DNA from: Cavenderia fasciculata
Taxonomy: Eukaryota; Evosea; Eumycetozoa; Acytosteliales; Cavenderiaceae
Length of the DNA: 64,000 nucleotides
Direction: 5' to 3'
NCBI RefSeq assembly: GCF_000203815.1
Contig: NW_004457737.1
Span: 1,736,001-1,800,000 of the forward strand
Below are positions 12,058 through 25,400 of this stretch, one piece after another (within the stretch, counting starts at the first letter, position 1; the number at the start of each line of letters is the position of its first letter). Position numbers and translations under genes: made by a program. The notes under the pieces are model-generated. The model ran no database searches and was not told the origin of the DNA. It saw only the letters and a program-made list of their open reading frames with translations.

Positions 12058-13195
12058 ATGATCAACATTAGAAGATTATTAAATAATAGAAATACTACTA
12101 AACTATGTAGTATTCAATCTACTTTTAAAAGTAGTAACTATAGTCGATCATTTACAACTATTTACAAATACCAATCTTCATCATCTCTATCATCATATGA
12201 AACATCTCTATCATCTTCACTAATCAATAATAATAATAATAATAAGAATAGATATTATTCAACTGAAATCAACAATAATAACGATAATAAGGATAATCAA
12301 AAACAACAACAACAAGAAGAACAAGAAGAATCTGAAGAAGTTCATGGTATTGATAATGTAAAAGAGATCATTTTAGAGAAAGCATTAAAGAACGTATCAT
12401 TGTATGGATGGAGTGATACATCAATATCGATGGCATGTACTGAACTTGGTTACTCTAATATTACACATGGTCTATTTGAAAATGGAGGATATGATTTGGC
12501 TTACTACTTTGTCACTCGATGCAACAATCAACTCAAGGAGAAATTGTCATCAGACATTTTGATGGGCCTTACACCAAGAGAACGTATCAAAATGGTGATC
12601 AAGATTCGTTTGTCAATGCTCATTCCATACATTCATCGTTGGTCTGAAGCCATGCAATTATTGGCTCATCCAAAGAACCTAATCAATAGTGCACCATCAA
12701 TGGCCAACCTTGTAGATGAGGTTTGGCATCTTGTTGATGATCGTTCATCTGATGTAAGTAGACTAATAATAATAATAATAATAATAATAATATTTATATT
12801 TATATTAAATTCATTCTTTTTCTTTCAATTTAGTTTGAATGGTATTCAAAGAGAGCATTATTGGCAGCATTGTATACATCATCGGAATTATTTATGATTA
12901 CAGATACATCACCAGAATATAAAAATACTTGGAGATTTGTTGATGATCGTGTTGATGATTTAATATCCATTATCAAATTTAAAAGAGATGTAAGTAGATA
13001 GATGAATAATTATTAAACAACAATATTATTTTGTAATCGGACCAACCAACCAACCAACCGACTGATTGACTGACCAACCAACTAACCAAACAACCCATTA
13101 TTAACTTAAATTTTCACTTTTAGGTTGGTGAATCACTCTCAATGACGACTGGTGTTGTTATGAATATGATCAACAATACATTCAACAAAAAATAA
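12058..13195 (+). CDS. coq9: COQ9, ubiquinone biosynthesis lipid-binding protein
   Basis: Three exons, 12058-12753, 12834-12989 and 13124-13195, give about 307 residues. The first about 80 residues are Arg/Ser/Asn-rich with few acids, compatible with a mitochondrial targeting sequence. The COQ9 domain begins at VKEIILEKALKNVSLYGWSD and includes RIKMVIKIRLSMLIPYIHRW and a FEWYSKRALLAALY segment split by intron 1. It ends with WRFVDDRVDDL, the C-terminal helix region that in human COQ9 binds membrane and lipid. COQ9 presents polyprenylated CoQ intermediates to COQ7 on the inner mitochondrial membrane. The TetR-like fold is a family property that I did not verify. Intron 2 contains a CCAA/CTGA-type repeat (13030-13090). 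Confidence 0.92.
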
Positions 13196-13537
13196 AAGTA
13201 CCCCATCCATCAACTTTGTTTGGCAGAATTGGAATATTGTAACATCACAGAGTAATTGATATTCATCATGGTGTGTGAACTACGTTGACGTTCAAGTTCA
13301 TACTCATTTCTTGATCAGATAGTTGTGGTAATCATTTCCATACCATATTTGGTTATTTAATATTTAATACAGTTTACCAACTGATCGATAAACCAACACC
13401 TACCATTATTCATTTCAATTCAATTCAATTCAATTCATTCATTATTTATATTTAATTATTTACTTTTTATTTTATTTAGTTTCTATATACATTTAAACAC
13501 ATTCAATGTGTTTCATATTTATATTCATATTTTTTTT
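13196..13537. other. Convergent intergenic spacer with a pentanucleotide repeat
   Basis: 342 bp between the 3' ends of COQ9 and the next minus-strand gene. It holds a short AATTC tandem repeat (about 13408-13437) and T/A-rich presumptive polyadenylation regions. No RNA gene is seen. Confidence 0.5.
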
Positions 13538-15246
13538 TTACCTATCCTGTATTAAAGCTGTAATGGACATTGACGACTTTGATTGTTGATGTTGTATAGA
13601 TGGTAATAATTTTGGAGGTTGGAAGGTAGGTGGAGATGAAGAAGATGAAGACGATGATGAACAGACAGATTCCAAACTTAGTTGGGAGGGTGGTGGAGAT
13701 GAAAAAACAGATATAGTGGATGTTTGACTATCTCCACTTATTGACGAGCTGCTAGGCATTGGTCCCATTGTAGGTGTGGCAAGATTTAATGGGGAACAAG
13801 ATTGTTGAGAGTATTGTTTTGGTGATCCCCCTCCTCCTCCATCACCTTCACAATTGTCCATTGAATTTAATTTGTCAAAAGTCTCTTCAATTTGGTGATA
13901 GGTAGCAACTAAATGATTCCATTCTTCTCCAGATGTTGTCTTTCCTGTTGTTGTTGTTGTTGTAGTTTTTTTTGAAGGAGATGATGATAATGGACTTGGT
14001 AATAATTCATTATTACTATGATTATTATTATTATTATTATGATTAACTAAAGATTTATGTTTTTCAATTAATCCATTAAAATGATGTAACAATGTTTTCA
14101 AATCCTCAACAGAATGTAATAATTTCTCTTTTTCACAATGCAATTCTAAAAAAACAAAAAAAGAAAGAGTTAATTATTTTTTTTTCCTTCTTCTTCTTCT
14201 TCTTTTTTTAATCTATCTCTTTCTTACGATGAGAAGGAATTTCTAGATCCCAAGATTCATTATTACTTGATTCTTTAATTTTTTTTCTTTTTTCACCTCG
14301 ACCTGGGATTGAAGATTTCCTGGATACCTTTTCTTTTTTCATTTCCCATGGATCATTATCTTGTTTTAATTTCCAATAACCATTCTGTCTGAAATGGTCC
14401 ATTCCACTTTCAAACAAGTCCTTGCTATGACTGAGCATATCTTGAATTTGTTTTTTCCAATTGTCAGACCCTTTGGAATTGGATTATTAGCTATCCTACT
14501 ATTTTTTTTACCTTGAAATTGAAATAGTACATACTTTTTCTATTGATACAAAGATTTTGCCAATGCGAGGTCATAAATCCATATACTTCTGTCTTGAGAT
14601 TAAAATAATCCTTTTTTGGCTCGTTTACCTTGAGACAATAAAAAACTACCCTCATCACACACGCCCAAGTAGGATTTCGTATGAGAATGGTGGGACTCCC
14701 ATCTTTACACATTCGACATGATTTTAGAGTACAAGGATGATTTTCTTTTTTGCCATTGTTGGTGGTGCTAGTGTTTGGATGCAAGGCTGGGGTCAATGGT
14801 GGACTAAGTGGATATGGAATAAGGGTAGGAGTATTTGGACAACTCTGAGACAGATTTCTATGGTTTTGACTGTGTGGATGAAGTGAGTTGACATGATTCA
14901 TTGATGGTGATGGTGGGGGGGCAACTGGATTTCTATGTGGCAATGGACTTGTTTCCCTTTTTGGTGACATTGATGGTGTTGAATCTGTACTATTTATTGA
15001 ATTGATTGGTGGTGATTGGAATGGATTTACCATTATATTTACAGGCTTATGATTTGGTGACGGAATTGGAAAAATATTATTATTATTATTATAGGTTTGT
15101 CCATTATTATTAGTAATATTAGTAGGATGGAATTGATTATTGTTGGGAAGAATTGGAATAATAGGTCTATTTGTTGGAGAATGAGGAGGGGGAGGATTTG
15201 ATTGTTTATTATTATAGGAATTAAATATCATTTTGGTTGATTGCAT
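13538..15246 (-). CDS. Unrecognised Pro/Ser/Asn-rich protein with a Trp/Cys-containing central module
   Basis: Three exons, 15246-14535, 14470-14228 and 14145-13538, give about 520 residues. Intron 1 (64 nt) is fixed by a GTATGT donor, an internal CTAAT branch-like site and frame. The start chosen is MQSTKM after a 12-A leader. Residues 1-165 are Pro/Asn/Ser-rich low complexity. The centre (about 165-300) is conserved-looking: CTLKSCRMCKDGSP, RNPTWACVMRVVFYCLK, YGFMTSHWQNLC, then SDNWKKQIQDML and FRQNGYWKLK, followed by a basic patch GRGEKRKKIK that could be a nuclear signal. The tail has a short coiled coil (HCEKEKLLHSVEDLKTLL) and Ser-rich runs. The spacing of aromatic residues and the basic patch would suit a DNA-binding regulator, but that is only a guess; I do not recognise the family. 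Confidence 0.65.
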
Positions 15247-15945
15247 TTTTTTTTTTTTAAAAAAAGGAAATAAATCCTTTAAATCTAAAAACAATAATAT
15301 TTTTTTGATTAGAATGTTTTAAATAATTCAAAAAGTAAAAGATAGGATTTAAATGTGTAGAGAAAGTGTAAGATGTGTGTATGATGAAGGGGTATATATA
15401 AATATATATATTTCAACCAAATGTGGTTAATTAAAAATAAAATATCAATCCGTTAAACGTTATTAATAATTTCGATTAATTGTTTGATCACAAGATCTTT
15501 AAAAAAATAATAAAAGATTAAACTATTTTTTTTTAATTTGAAGATGTGTTGGAGGTTAGTAGATAAAAAAAATTGGTAACTATATTTTGGTGATTTGAAC
15601 AACAACAACAAATGTTAATATGTACATCTACATTATCAAGGAGGTGGACAGATGAATGAAGATTTTTACAGCTGCTAGATATTTAATTATTAATTTTAAA
15701 TGCAAGCAAGCCATAAAGGGATAAGGGATTTAGTTGTGTTGTTGTTGATAAATCTAAAAAAAAATGATTAATATGATTGCTGGCTGACATGATCCATGTG
15801 TTTTTAATTAATTTTTATTGTTGGATGGAAATCTACATACAAAGGAGGTGGAGCAGGAGGAGGAGGAGGAGGAGGATAGATTAGATAAATAGTTTTTCCC
15901 ACGATACAATGTAGGAAGAGATTGTATTGTTGATGATTGCTCGAT

Positions 15946-16032
15946 AAAGATGATGATGATGATGAAGATGATGATGAAAGATGATGATGATGATGAAGAT
16001 GATGATGAAAGATGATGATGATGATGAAGATG
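15946..16032. repeat. 31-bp GAT/GAA tandem repeat, about 2.7 copies
   Basis: The marker AAAG recurs at 15946, 15977 and 16008, exactly 31 bp apart. Each unit is built of GATGATGAT and GAAGATGATGATG pieces. Copies one and two are identical over the visible unit. This is a higher-order minisatellite on a trinucleotide background. Confidence 0.85.
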
Positions 16033-16454
16033 GTTGATCAAGCACAGCTGCTGCTAGTTGCAGCTGGTGAAACAGCCAACAGCAAAAATAAGCATACCTG
16101 GAAATTGATTTTTAATTAATTAGATAAGTTAGAGAAGCAGTACATCATCACCTTTCGGATGGGTAGCCAGAACAACAACAGCAACAAATGATATATTTAT
16201 TATTTTTTAAAAAGCACAAAAAAAGTGTCCACCATTTACTCAAAATACCCACTACCATCAGGAGGGATGGTATCCCATCTCGTTTGCACTCCTCATAATT
16301 TAATTGAGACATACTACTTAGAGAGAGACAGAGATTAAATTAAATTAAATTGTTGTTGCCTGCCATGCATGCATGGAGGGAAAATGAACATCAACGATTT
16401 ATTTTATTTATTATTATCACAAAAAACCACAAACACAGTGATAGATACAGCAAC

Positions 16455-16660
16455 AACAGAAACAACAACAACAGCAACAGCAACAGCAACAATAACAACA
16501 CAACACAACACAACACAACATCACAACCAGTTTGGAATCAAACTACTTCTACTCCATCAACCATCACAAAAAATGTTATTTTATTAATGTTGAACAAAAA
16601 GTTGTTGTTGTTGTTGTTGCTGTTGCTGTTGCTGCGTTGTGTTGTGTTGTGTTGTTATTG
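16455..16660. repeat. Imperfect palindrome of CAA/CAG and CTG/TTG repeats
   Basis: The left arm 16490-16514 and right arm 16636-16660 are perfect reverse complements over 25 bp (an ACAAC-repeat arm), separated by about 121 bp. Just outside the left arm lie CAGCAA repeats, and just inside the right arm lie TTGCTG repeats, so longer imperfect pairing is possible. Confidence 0.85.
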
Positions 16661-17390
16661 GTGCCACAAAAAAAAATCACTATACCTGTTCATATTCTCT
16701 ATAGTGATCATACGATGGTTTATGATTATTTTAATGGGGGTGGTGAAAACTAAACACAACTACCATCTTTTGTGTTGGGATAATATTTTTACTGTAGAGG
16801 ATGGGTGTTGTGTCTAAATAAATAAACACACCACCTCTTTCTATATGTAATTCCATGGTGATGCCCATTGAATCTTTCACCAAATCATCATTCATTATTG
16901 TAGAATGACATGGGTGATGAGTGATTTCCCAAACGACGATAGTTGGTGTTGGCAATGACAATTTTTAAAAGCATAACAAGAGAAGAGATAGTTTTTGTAT
17001 TGTTTGTTGAACGCATAAAGAGACAGATATCAATAATCAATCAATCAGTAGGGTGTGGAAAAATTAGCCGTTAACTTAAATAAATAAAACGATGGTTACA
17101 ACAACAACAACAAGAAAACAAAATATACTTTATAAAGTCGGTATGTAATACTGACACTTAAATCAATGATGATGATCATTTTATCAAAAGAGAGCTCGCT
17201 TCAATCAACAGATCCACACTTTACTTGGTGTCATCCACACTTTACTCTTGTTGTTGTTTGTTAAACTAGTTGAATTTAACAACACAACAAGAAGTACAAA
17301 GTTGTTTTATTAATACATTGGTATTGGTTGGTGATTTTGGAAAAAAAAAACAACAATTGTTTTTTATACCTGGTAACGATTTAAAGATTA

Positions 17391-20300
17391 TCAATTACTA
17401 TTACTTTGATGATGAGTATTTCCAATTTGATATTGGTGAACAAGGTTTTCAATGCCAAAGAAATTCTTCATTTCATCGACAAAGGAAGTGATCTGTTCAA
17501 TACTTAATAATTGTTCATCTTCCAATGAAAGTATATGTGTAACAAATGTATCAATTTCAAATGATGGATGTGATTGATTTGGTATATGATTTGGTTTCAA
17601 TAAACTAAAAGGAAAGATAAAGTAAAAATAAATAAATATTATAAACATTCATTCATTCATTCATTCAATCATTTTTGTGTTACTATACCTTAATAGAGAA
17701 TCCAAAAATAATTTAAATTCTTGATAATTAATTTGTTCATCATGATCTATATCATACATATCAAAAACAAACTAAAAAAAAAAAAAAAATATTTAGTTAT
17801 TTTTTGTTTTTTTTTTTTCTTTTTTTTCTTTGTTTTTATATTTACATCTAATTCTTTCATTAATATTTCCTTTTGTAGTAATAGCAGTCATATAAACAAA
17901 TTCATCACCAATGATAAAATCATCCATATCATCATCTAATAATTTAAATAATCTATGATGTAATTCCACTTGATTTTTCCAGGCACCTGGTAAAACATCT
18001 TTACAAATTTCCATAAATTTGTTTCTACCAATTCCCAATTTACTTGTACTTAATGATACATAAGATTGGAATAAATCATAAATAATTTCTAAATCATTTC
18101 TTGTTACTAAAAATAGAAAAAAAAAGAAAAAAAGTTAATATTATATGTTTATATTTTTTTTCTATTTTTTTTCTATTATTTACAATTTTTATATCTTTCA
18201 CTCCAATCTCTAATTTTTGATTTTTTAGTTGTTATTTGTACATTTTTAATTGCCATGAATTTGTTTGAAGATCTAATTTGTTCGATTTTGTCTTGTTGGA
18301 TATCATCAAAAGTTTCCAAAACACAATTAAAAATGAGGTCAACGTTATAGTTTTTAGTTTTAAAAACCTTCATCACCTCTTCTTCACTTTTACAAGCCAA
18401 TAGTTGATTTTCCTTTGATTTACAACAAGACAGCGCAGCTTGAAGGAGGAAATTTGAACCTTCATAAAAGAAACAATCCAAAATACGTAAACTTGCTTCC
18501 ATCTGAACGTGTCCGATAAAGAGACACAAAAGCCATGGCAAAATGATCATTGACAATGAACAATTGAGTTTTTTGATGTGTTGATCGAGTTCTGGTAGGT
18601 AGATCTCTACCAAATGTTCAAATGTTTTACCGTCGGCTATACTTCCAACCATACCAGTTTGATGATAATAATCCTCTACATAGTCTTCACAAATAGCCGA
18701 TAGAACCCAAAATGCCTCCTCTTCATTCATGTACAATAGTAGAATGGCACCAATAATATTCATTGATTGACAATAACCAATCGATTGGTTACGAAGTGAA
18801 TAGGCAATTAAAATGTTTCGAAGTGAATCGATTCCTTGTTCGGTTTGGTAGTAAGGATGTTCTGGGAATGACCGCTTCAAATCCTTTTCAATATCATTTT
18901 TAAATGTCGATGGTGTTTCTGTTGCATGAAGATCCAACAATTGAGTATAATAGTTGGGATGTTGACAATAGGATTTGTAAATGGCACCAGAGGTTAATAA
19001 CCATAGTGTACGTCTATAGTCATCTGGAATAGTTCCACGAATCATCATCTTCAAATCATTTCTATTGATCATTGCAATTCCATCTCCATTTACTTCAAAA
19101 TATTGATTCCAAATATGAGTTTGTTCTCTTTGAATCTTTTCAAAATCACTTGAAAAATATTTCAAATCTTTAAACATTGATTCACAAAGTCCAACTCTTT
19201 GATATTCTGAATTAAAAATTGATAATGACGACCCAATAGTTGAACCAGTTGATGTTGATCCAGTTTCTAACCATAAATGTCTTAATAAATCATATGTATT
19301 TTCAACTTGATTTGTTAATAAATAAAACTAAAAATTAAAAAAATAAATAAGTATATTTGTTTCTTTTTTTTCTATCTTTTGTTTCTTTTTACCTTTTGAA
19401 TATTTTGAACAGTAATTTTAATAATTCTTTTGTTTGAATCATCAGTAGTTAAAAATGATATTTCTTGAATGGGAATGATAAAATTTAAATCTGTTGAACC
19501 AAAACAAACAAAGTTTGTTGAAATGTATAACTTTCCTGGTACCTCTTGTTTGGTACGTCCATGATAAAGTAATAGTGTTGATTGAAACTCCTCGATTAGG
19601 AATTCTTGTGAAGGAAGATTGAAAAGTGATTGGAAATCTTGATTTTTAATTTGTTCTTTAAGTATTTCTTTTACATTTACTATTGTTTGATGACTATGAC
19701 GATGTTGTTGATGACTATTATGTTGTTGTTGTTGTTGTTGTTGTGATTGTTGGTGATGACGATATAAATGAATACCAGTTGGAGTTTTACCAAAACTCAT
19801 TCCACCAAAACTTTGAGAAAGTAGTGTGTTGGTTGAAGGACTGTGGATAGCCGACGACGAAGATGATAGTGGAGTCTGTGATCCAAAACTTGGGTTGACA
19901 CTAGTTGGTGAATCCCAATAATTGGTGGTAGATGCACTTAGTGAAGGAGGAGCTGTTGCCAATGGTGAACTGGAATAGTAACAGCTGTTATTGCCACCCG
20001 TTGTAATGTGACTTCCACCACCACCACCACCGGTAAATGGAGTTGTATAACTACTTGAAGCCGCTGCTCCAAGAGAAGATGATAGAGAACCATATGGCTC
20101 ACCAGGTGGTGACAATGAAATATAAGGGGATGGTTGCCAACTTGACGATGCAATATTATGAATACCACCATCAATCGATTGAGCTGCACCAACTCCAATA
20201 GGTGCTTGAAAATATCCACCCGATGCCTTTAACGAATTGAATTGGGAGGATATTGGTATTGGTATAGTAGGCATTCCCATTTGTTTGTTGTTTGAACTAT

Positions 20301-21402
20301 TTGATACAACCGTAGTTGTAGCCGTTTGAATCATATGTTGTTTATCTGCATTGACAATCATTCTATTCATTGCCAGTTTACGAATCTGATCCAATATTTG
20401 AAAGGTTTCATCAATCTTGAAAAAAGTATGGAATATGTATTCCTTGGCCTCGGTTTGTATCTTGATCGTATCGGTAATCGACGACAAGAATCGAAATGAA
20501 TTGGAATGTGTACATTTCTTTAATTCCAATATTTCATTAAACATAATCTTGATCTTTGTCGGTATAATCCTACTATAAAAACATATATAATTCTCTGATA
20601 TATACATACAACCATGTCTTTGTATTTTATCCATTAATGAACATGAATATTCTTAAATTGATAATTAAAAAAAATATTAATATTTATCTTTCTTCTTTTC
20701 TTTTCTATCTTTTAGCTTACGAGTAACTAAAGATTCATTTGTATTAAAATTAAATCTTTTTTTAAAAGCTCTTTCTTTTTTCTTGAAATCTTTATCTTTT
20801 TGTTCTCTTTCACGTTCTTGTTCTTTGTTGTTTTCGTCGTGTATGCCAAGACATGTGAATTTGAGTGATAGGAATTCAAATATTTCGTTGCTATTGTTAT
20901 TCATCTTTTGAACCGATGGTATAATATTGTCTTTGATCCATTGCCACATTGATTGAATTTCAACAAGATCATTTGATATTCCAATACATTGATATGCCTT
21001 ATTTTTTAATGCTATTTTATATTCTTGTTGATTTAAATTTGAAGATGAAGAGGATGGTGGCTGTTGTAATCCTTGTGATTGTTTTAAACTTGAAGAAGAT
21101 GCGGGAGGAGGAGGAGTACTATTAACAGTAGTAACAATAGTATTTATATATTCATCAGAATAATAACTATTTAAATAATCCAAATTACTATTTCCATTCA
21201 TATTGTAGGTATTTCCACGATCTAGGTTTGGATTTGATAATATCTCTTGTGACGATCCAACACCCTGTGGGATCATTGAAACGAAATCCTGTATAATCAA
21301 CGAAGGTGTGATACATTTCTTTAACAATGCAAAGTATTCATCTTCTTCAAGTACTGCCCATGCCTTTTTAAAGGTAATTGATTTTGGTTTGATCCATCCC
21401 AT
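17391..21402 (-). CDS. TBC1D8/9-type Rab GAP (two GRAM domains, TBC, EF-hand)
   Basis: Six exons: 21402-20721, 20651-19393, 19327-18184, 18106-17846, 17771-17689 and 17604-17391; about 1,210 residues. The N-terminus MGWIKPKSITFKKAWAVLEE resembles the TBC1D9 start. A first GRAM domain (about 229-315, YSCSLMDKIQRHGCMYISEN) and a second (about 570-647, PGKLYISTNFVCFGS) are separated by Ser/Gly/Gln low complexity. The TBC domain (about 745-955) has RGTIPDDYRRTLWLL, the Arg-finger motif IEKDLKR and the Gln-finger SIGYCQSMN, so catalysis on a Rab-GTP is expected. The C-terminus carries EF-hand-like FDMYDIDHDEQINYQEF. One problem: exon 4 ends one base into a codon while exon 5 is open only when read from its first base, a one-base discord at the junction (see findings). 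Confidence 0.88.
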
Positions 21403-22438
21403 AGTTTTAATCTTTCTTCATATCCAACCAAGGTAAAGAAGACTTTTCTTTAAATATAAATGAAAAAAAGGTTGATTAAATTGATTAAATTGATTAGTTG
21501 TTGTTTGAATATGGAGTTATATTAATGTTGTGTATGTAATTACTTGTCAATGATGGTATCTTTTAGAAAATGGAATGAGGATGATGGATGGAGGAGAAGG
21601 GTGGAGGGTATGAGTATGAGTATGATAAGATTAAATCAAATCGACTTTGTTGCTAATTAATTAAAAGAGACACCTGTTTACTAACTACTACTACTACTGC
21701 TTTCTAATTGGTTAACAAACTACAAAACTTATTGAAAGAATTATCAATCAATCAATGATGATTAATATGATTAATTGTGTGTATGAATGAATGAAATAAT
21801 GATGGTTTGGTTGATATAATAATAAAACAAGAGAGTGGAGTGGAGGTGGTTGTTGTGGTGTGTGATTGATTATTATTATTAATTATGAGGGGGGAGAGGA
21901 TAAAGTTGTGGGATGATCCGTTCTTTTAAATAACTCTATTAATACATCCAGTGCAATTGAATTGGTCAGTTGCAAATATAAAATAAATGATATGTATATA
22001 CAAATATTATATTATTATTATTATATGGTTGATCGTCTTTTTGTCTCTTTTTATTATTGTGATGATGATGATGATGATGAGTTTGTTTTCATTCTCTTTC
22101 TCTCTCTCTTTTGATGTTTCTGCTGTTAGTGGTAGCTCTCTTTGAAACAACGAGAGGAGGAGAAGTATTTAAAAATGAACTATGGTAAAAAATCACACTC
22201 TCTCTCTTCGATGGAAAAACAATTATCTGAACGGTGAGATCGAGATCTGAGTGTTTTGTGCCAAGTAAAAAACCATGGTTGTCATTACTTTTTTTAGGTT
22301 GCCACTGTTGTATGCAAGTTCTTGATCATCAGATCGATTCTTTCTCTAATAAAATAAATTGAATTATTTATTATTAAAAATCCTTATTATATTTGTTTGT
22401 TTGTTAGTTGTTTCCTATCTATTATCTTTTTTGTTTAA
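21403..22438. other. Intergenic spacer upstream of the TBC gene
   Basis: About 1.04 kb of AT-rich DNA between the TBC gene start and the SMCHD1-like stop, with ATG/GAT microsatellites (22060-22080), TC-rich stretches (22095-22110) and ATT runs. It must hold the TBC gene promoter. No coding or RNA feature is supported. Confidence 0.5.
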
Positions 22439-25400
22439 TTAACGATGTTGACTATTTTGTTGAGAACTTGAATGATTTTGTTGTTGTGAACTTGAATGAT
22501 TTTGTTGAGAAAATTTAGGTTCCAATTTTTGAAGTAAAGCAATAGTATTTGATTGTTCTTGTTCCTTTTGTTGAATTTGACCTTTAAGTTCTATACCACG
22601 TTGAATTTCTTCTTGTAAAACACGATCAACCTCTTTTCTAAACAAATAAGAGTTGTGTTTTGATTTTTTGTATTCTTCCAATAGATTCTTTCTTCTGTAC
22701 AACTCAATGTATTCTGCTGTTTCTGTGACTGGAAGTTGACCCAAAAGATATTCATCGCGACCATGATCCTTTTTGCCAACAGTTACAAAACCAGAACCTT
22801 CAATGATTTCTTCGTCTTGCAGTGTAATGATGGTTGGACAAGGTTTGTTTCTCTTGGAGAGGTAGTGTCTATACTCTAGAGCATCCTTGACAGTGTTAAA
22901 CACCAAAGTATCTCTAAACAATGTCCATCCCAACGTAGCTCTATATTGTTCATGTTTCTCTCTAAATTGTACTCGATTCACCAAATGTCCAACATATCCA
23001 TTAGATGGTGCTCCTGGGAATGGATTTAATTGTAATTTACCACCTTGTTGCGATTGTTGTTGTTGATGACCATTTTGTCCATTTTGTTGTTGATTATTAC
23101 TATAAAAAGCTTGAATTAAACTAATAGCAATAAAAGAAACACTACTACGACTATCTTTGTAACGGTTCATATAGGTTTGAAGTTTATCGTGAGTTGTGAA
23201 AATGACAGCTTCCATACGTTTGCCAAGGACACGAGCAATCAATTTAGATTCTGTTGGGTTGTCACAACATATAATCTCCATGACTAAACCAATGATACCA
23301 GTATCTTCGCCACCCGATCTTGCCAAATCTGACATTTCTCTAGAGATTTGATTGTTGGGTGTTGGGGCGCGTCGACGGTCCGTACGATTCTTTAATTCTT
23401 CCAAACGAACCGAATCTTCATTGATAAATCTCTTTACTTCCTCTGGATTGTTGGATTGTTTGCTAAAATCGGGAATGTATTTTTCGAGTTTGGCAAGTAA
23501 ATCTTCAGATTGATCACGCATTTGTTCTTTTTTGGTTCGAGATATTTGCATGTTGAGGGCAGTTTCCTCTTGCATTTTACGGAGATCGGCAATCTCTTTG
23601 CCCAGAGCGACACGACGCATTTCAAGTTGTGACTTTTTGTCAATGTCTTCTTTGAGGTTGCGGAAAAAGAATTCCTGTGATCGAATGGGTGGAATCTTGC
23701 CTCCAGACGCTTCAAAGACGAGTTGGTACGCTTCAGAGAGACCAATGTTTTCTTTGAGGGCGATTTTGGGAAAAGTGGCGTATCCAGTGGCCAAATCAAA
23801 CGATGATAGGTATTCTTGAGCCAAGACGGGCATGTTTTGGCTCTGACTGTCGGAACGAGAGGCAACGAGTTTGATTCTGACGGCACCCTTCATACTGGCC
23901 GATATTTTGTTGTCATAACGATCAGTGGCGTATATTTTGAGGTCGGTTGCGAGGACAGACGATGTTTCTCCGCTAATCTGTCCTTCGATGGCCATCTTGG
24001 CAGGTGGGTCGGGCATGATGAGAAGAGTGGCACCCAATTCAATCTTGAGACCACTGGCAGTTTGATACACGAATCGAAGAGGATGTTCACCAGCCTTTCT
24101 AAAGGACTTGGCACCGGCAAACACATAGACTGATCCATCTTCATCGGTCTTTTCACAATCGATTGTCTTGTGGTTCATCACCAAATGAACATTCTCCTTG
24201 GCGACAATCATTCTCATACGTTCGGCATTGAGAAGGGCTATACGGATCGGTGGCAGATCCATGTTGGGTTGAATGACCATTGGATCTTCATTGTAGAGGT
24301 AGATAGACATACCTCCCTTTACCGTGATTTTCACAGTGGCCGGTTTGATGGTAGGTAATTGTGTTCGTACTGTCATCTCGTACACTCCATCTACACTTGT
24401 TAGAGCTACATTCTTTGTTGATATCAGTCCTTGACCTCCCTTGATGATAGTTTTACGTTTCACTACAAAGGGAGTTTCACGAGAATCTGCCCATTCACAA
24501 ATGAGTTCGACACCATTGATGGTTGGTACTGTATTGCCTAGAGTGTCACAAATGGTGACTTGGAAGTCCTCAATGTTTTCTCCATGACAACAATTAACCG
24601 ATACCAAAGATAGACCATTGATTTTGACTGCCGATGCCGATCCTTCAATCATTGTGAATCGTAATGTATATTCTGATATATTTTTGTTACGATCAAGTAC
24701 TGTCAGCGCCAAATCACCATAACCAACCATCACCAATTTACAAGGATACATTTGTTTGTCGGGGTCAAATTCTCCGATATGGGTACTCTTGATTTCCATT
24801 TGAGAGTGTGGTTTGTTGGCAGCATCGGGTTGTGCAGCCAGTTCAAACACTGGTTCAATGACAAATTGTCCACGAGAGTCGGCTGGTGTAACCGTGTTGC
24901 CACGTTTGTCGTGTAGACGTAATTCCAAAAACACCTCTGAATCACATCTAATCTTGGTGGTGGTACCACGACCAAAGGTTGCGAAAAACGATGATGGAGT
25001 GCCACCAGTAGTCTGAACTGAAAAGTCACACTTTAATTCTGCCGTTTTCTTGGTCTTGCTAGATGGTACTGCGGTGGCTGCTGTAATGGGTAGGGCAGCA
25101 GTAACAGAATAGATAAACGATCGTGTCATCTTGTCTGTGATCAGCTTTGGTAGAGTAAACATATTGTTTAGATTCATTTCCATATCTTTAGATGATTTGG
25201 GGTCCCATGATGCTGTGATCTTTCCATCGAGACCACTCAATTCAAAAGGACCACGACCACCACCACCTGCACTATACACTTTGAGTCCAAACAATAGTGT
25301 TGATCCTGCCATGGTACGGAACGATCCATCGTCCATGGTGATTGCTAGATTGGTTTCACCTGCGCTAATTGGTTCGATACGCAAACATGCTGGTTTGGGT

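Larger units (their letters stand above)
15247..17390. other. 2.1-kb repeat-rich intergenic spacer
   Basis: No gene is supported. The spacer contains a 31-bp tandem repeat (15946-16032), a large CAA/CAG-CTG/TTG imperfect palindrome (about 16455-16660) and other CAA runs near 17100. Open frames here consist of repeat translations (poly-Ser, poly-Ile, poly-Thr, poly-Val) and have no family similarity. Confidence 0.55.

Noticed and set aside
15808-16041. Minus-strand frame rich in His, Ser and Ile
   Set aside because: It is the translation of a 31-bp GAT/GAA tandem repeat whose period is not a multiple of three.
16350-16961. Several open frames over the CAA/CTG palindrome
   Set aside because: Translations are homopolymeric (Thr, Asn, Leu, Val) in several frames at once, as expected of repeats.
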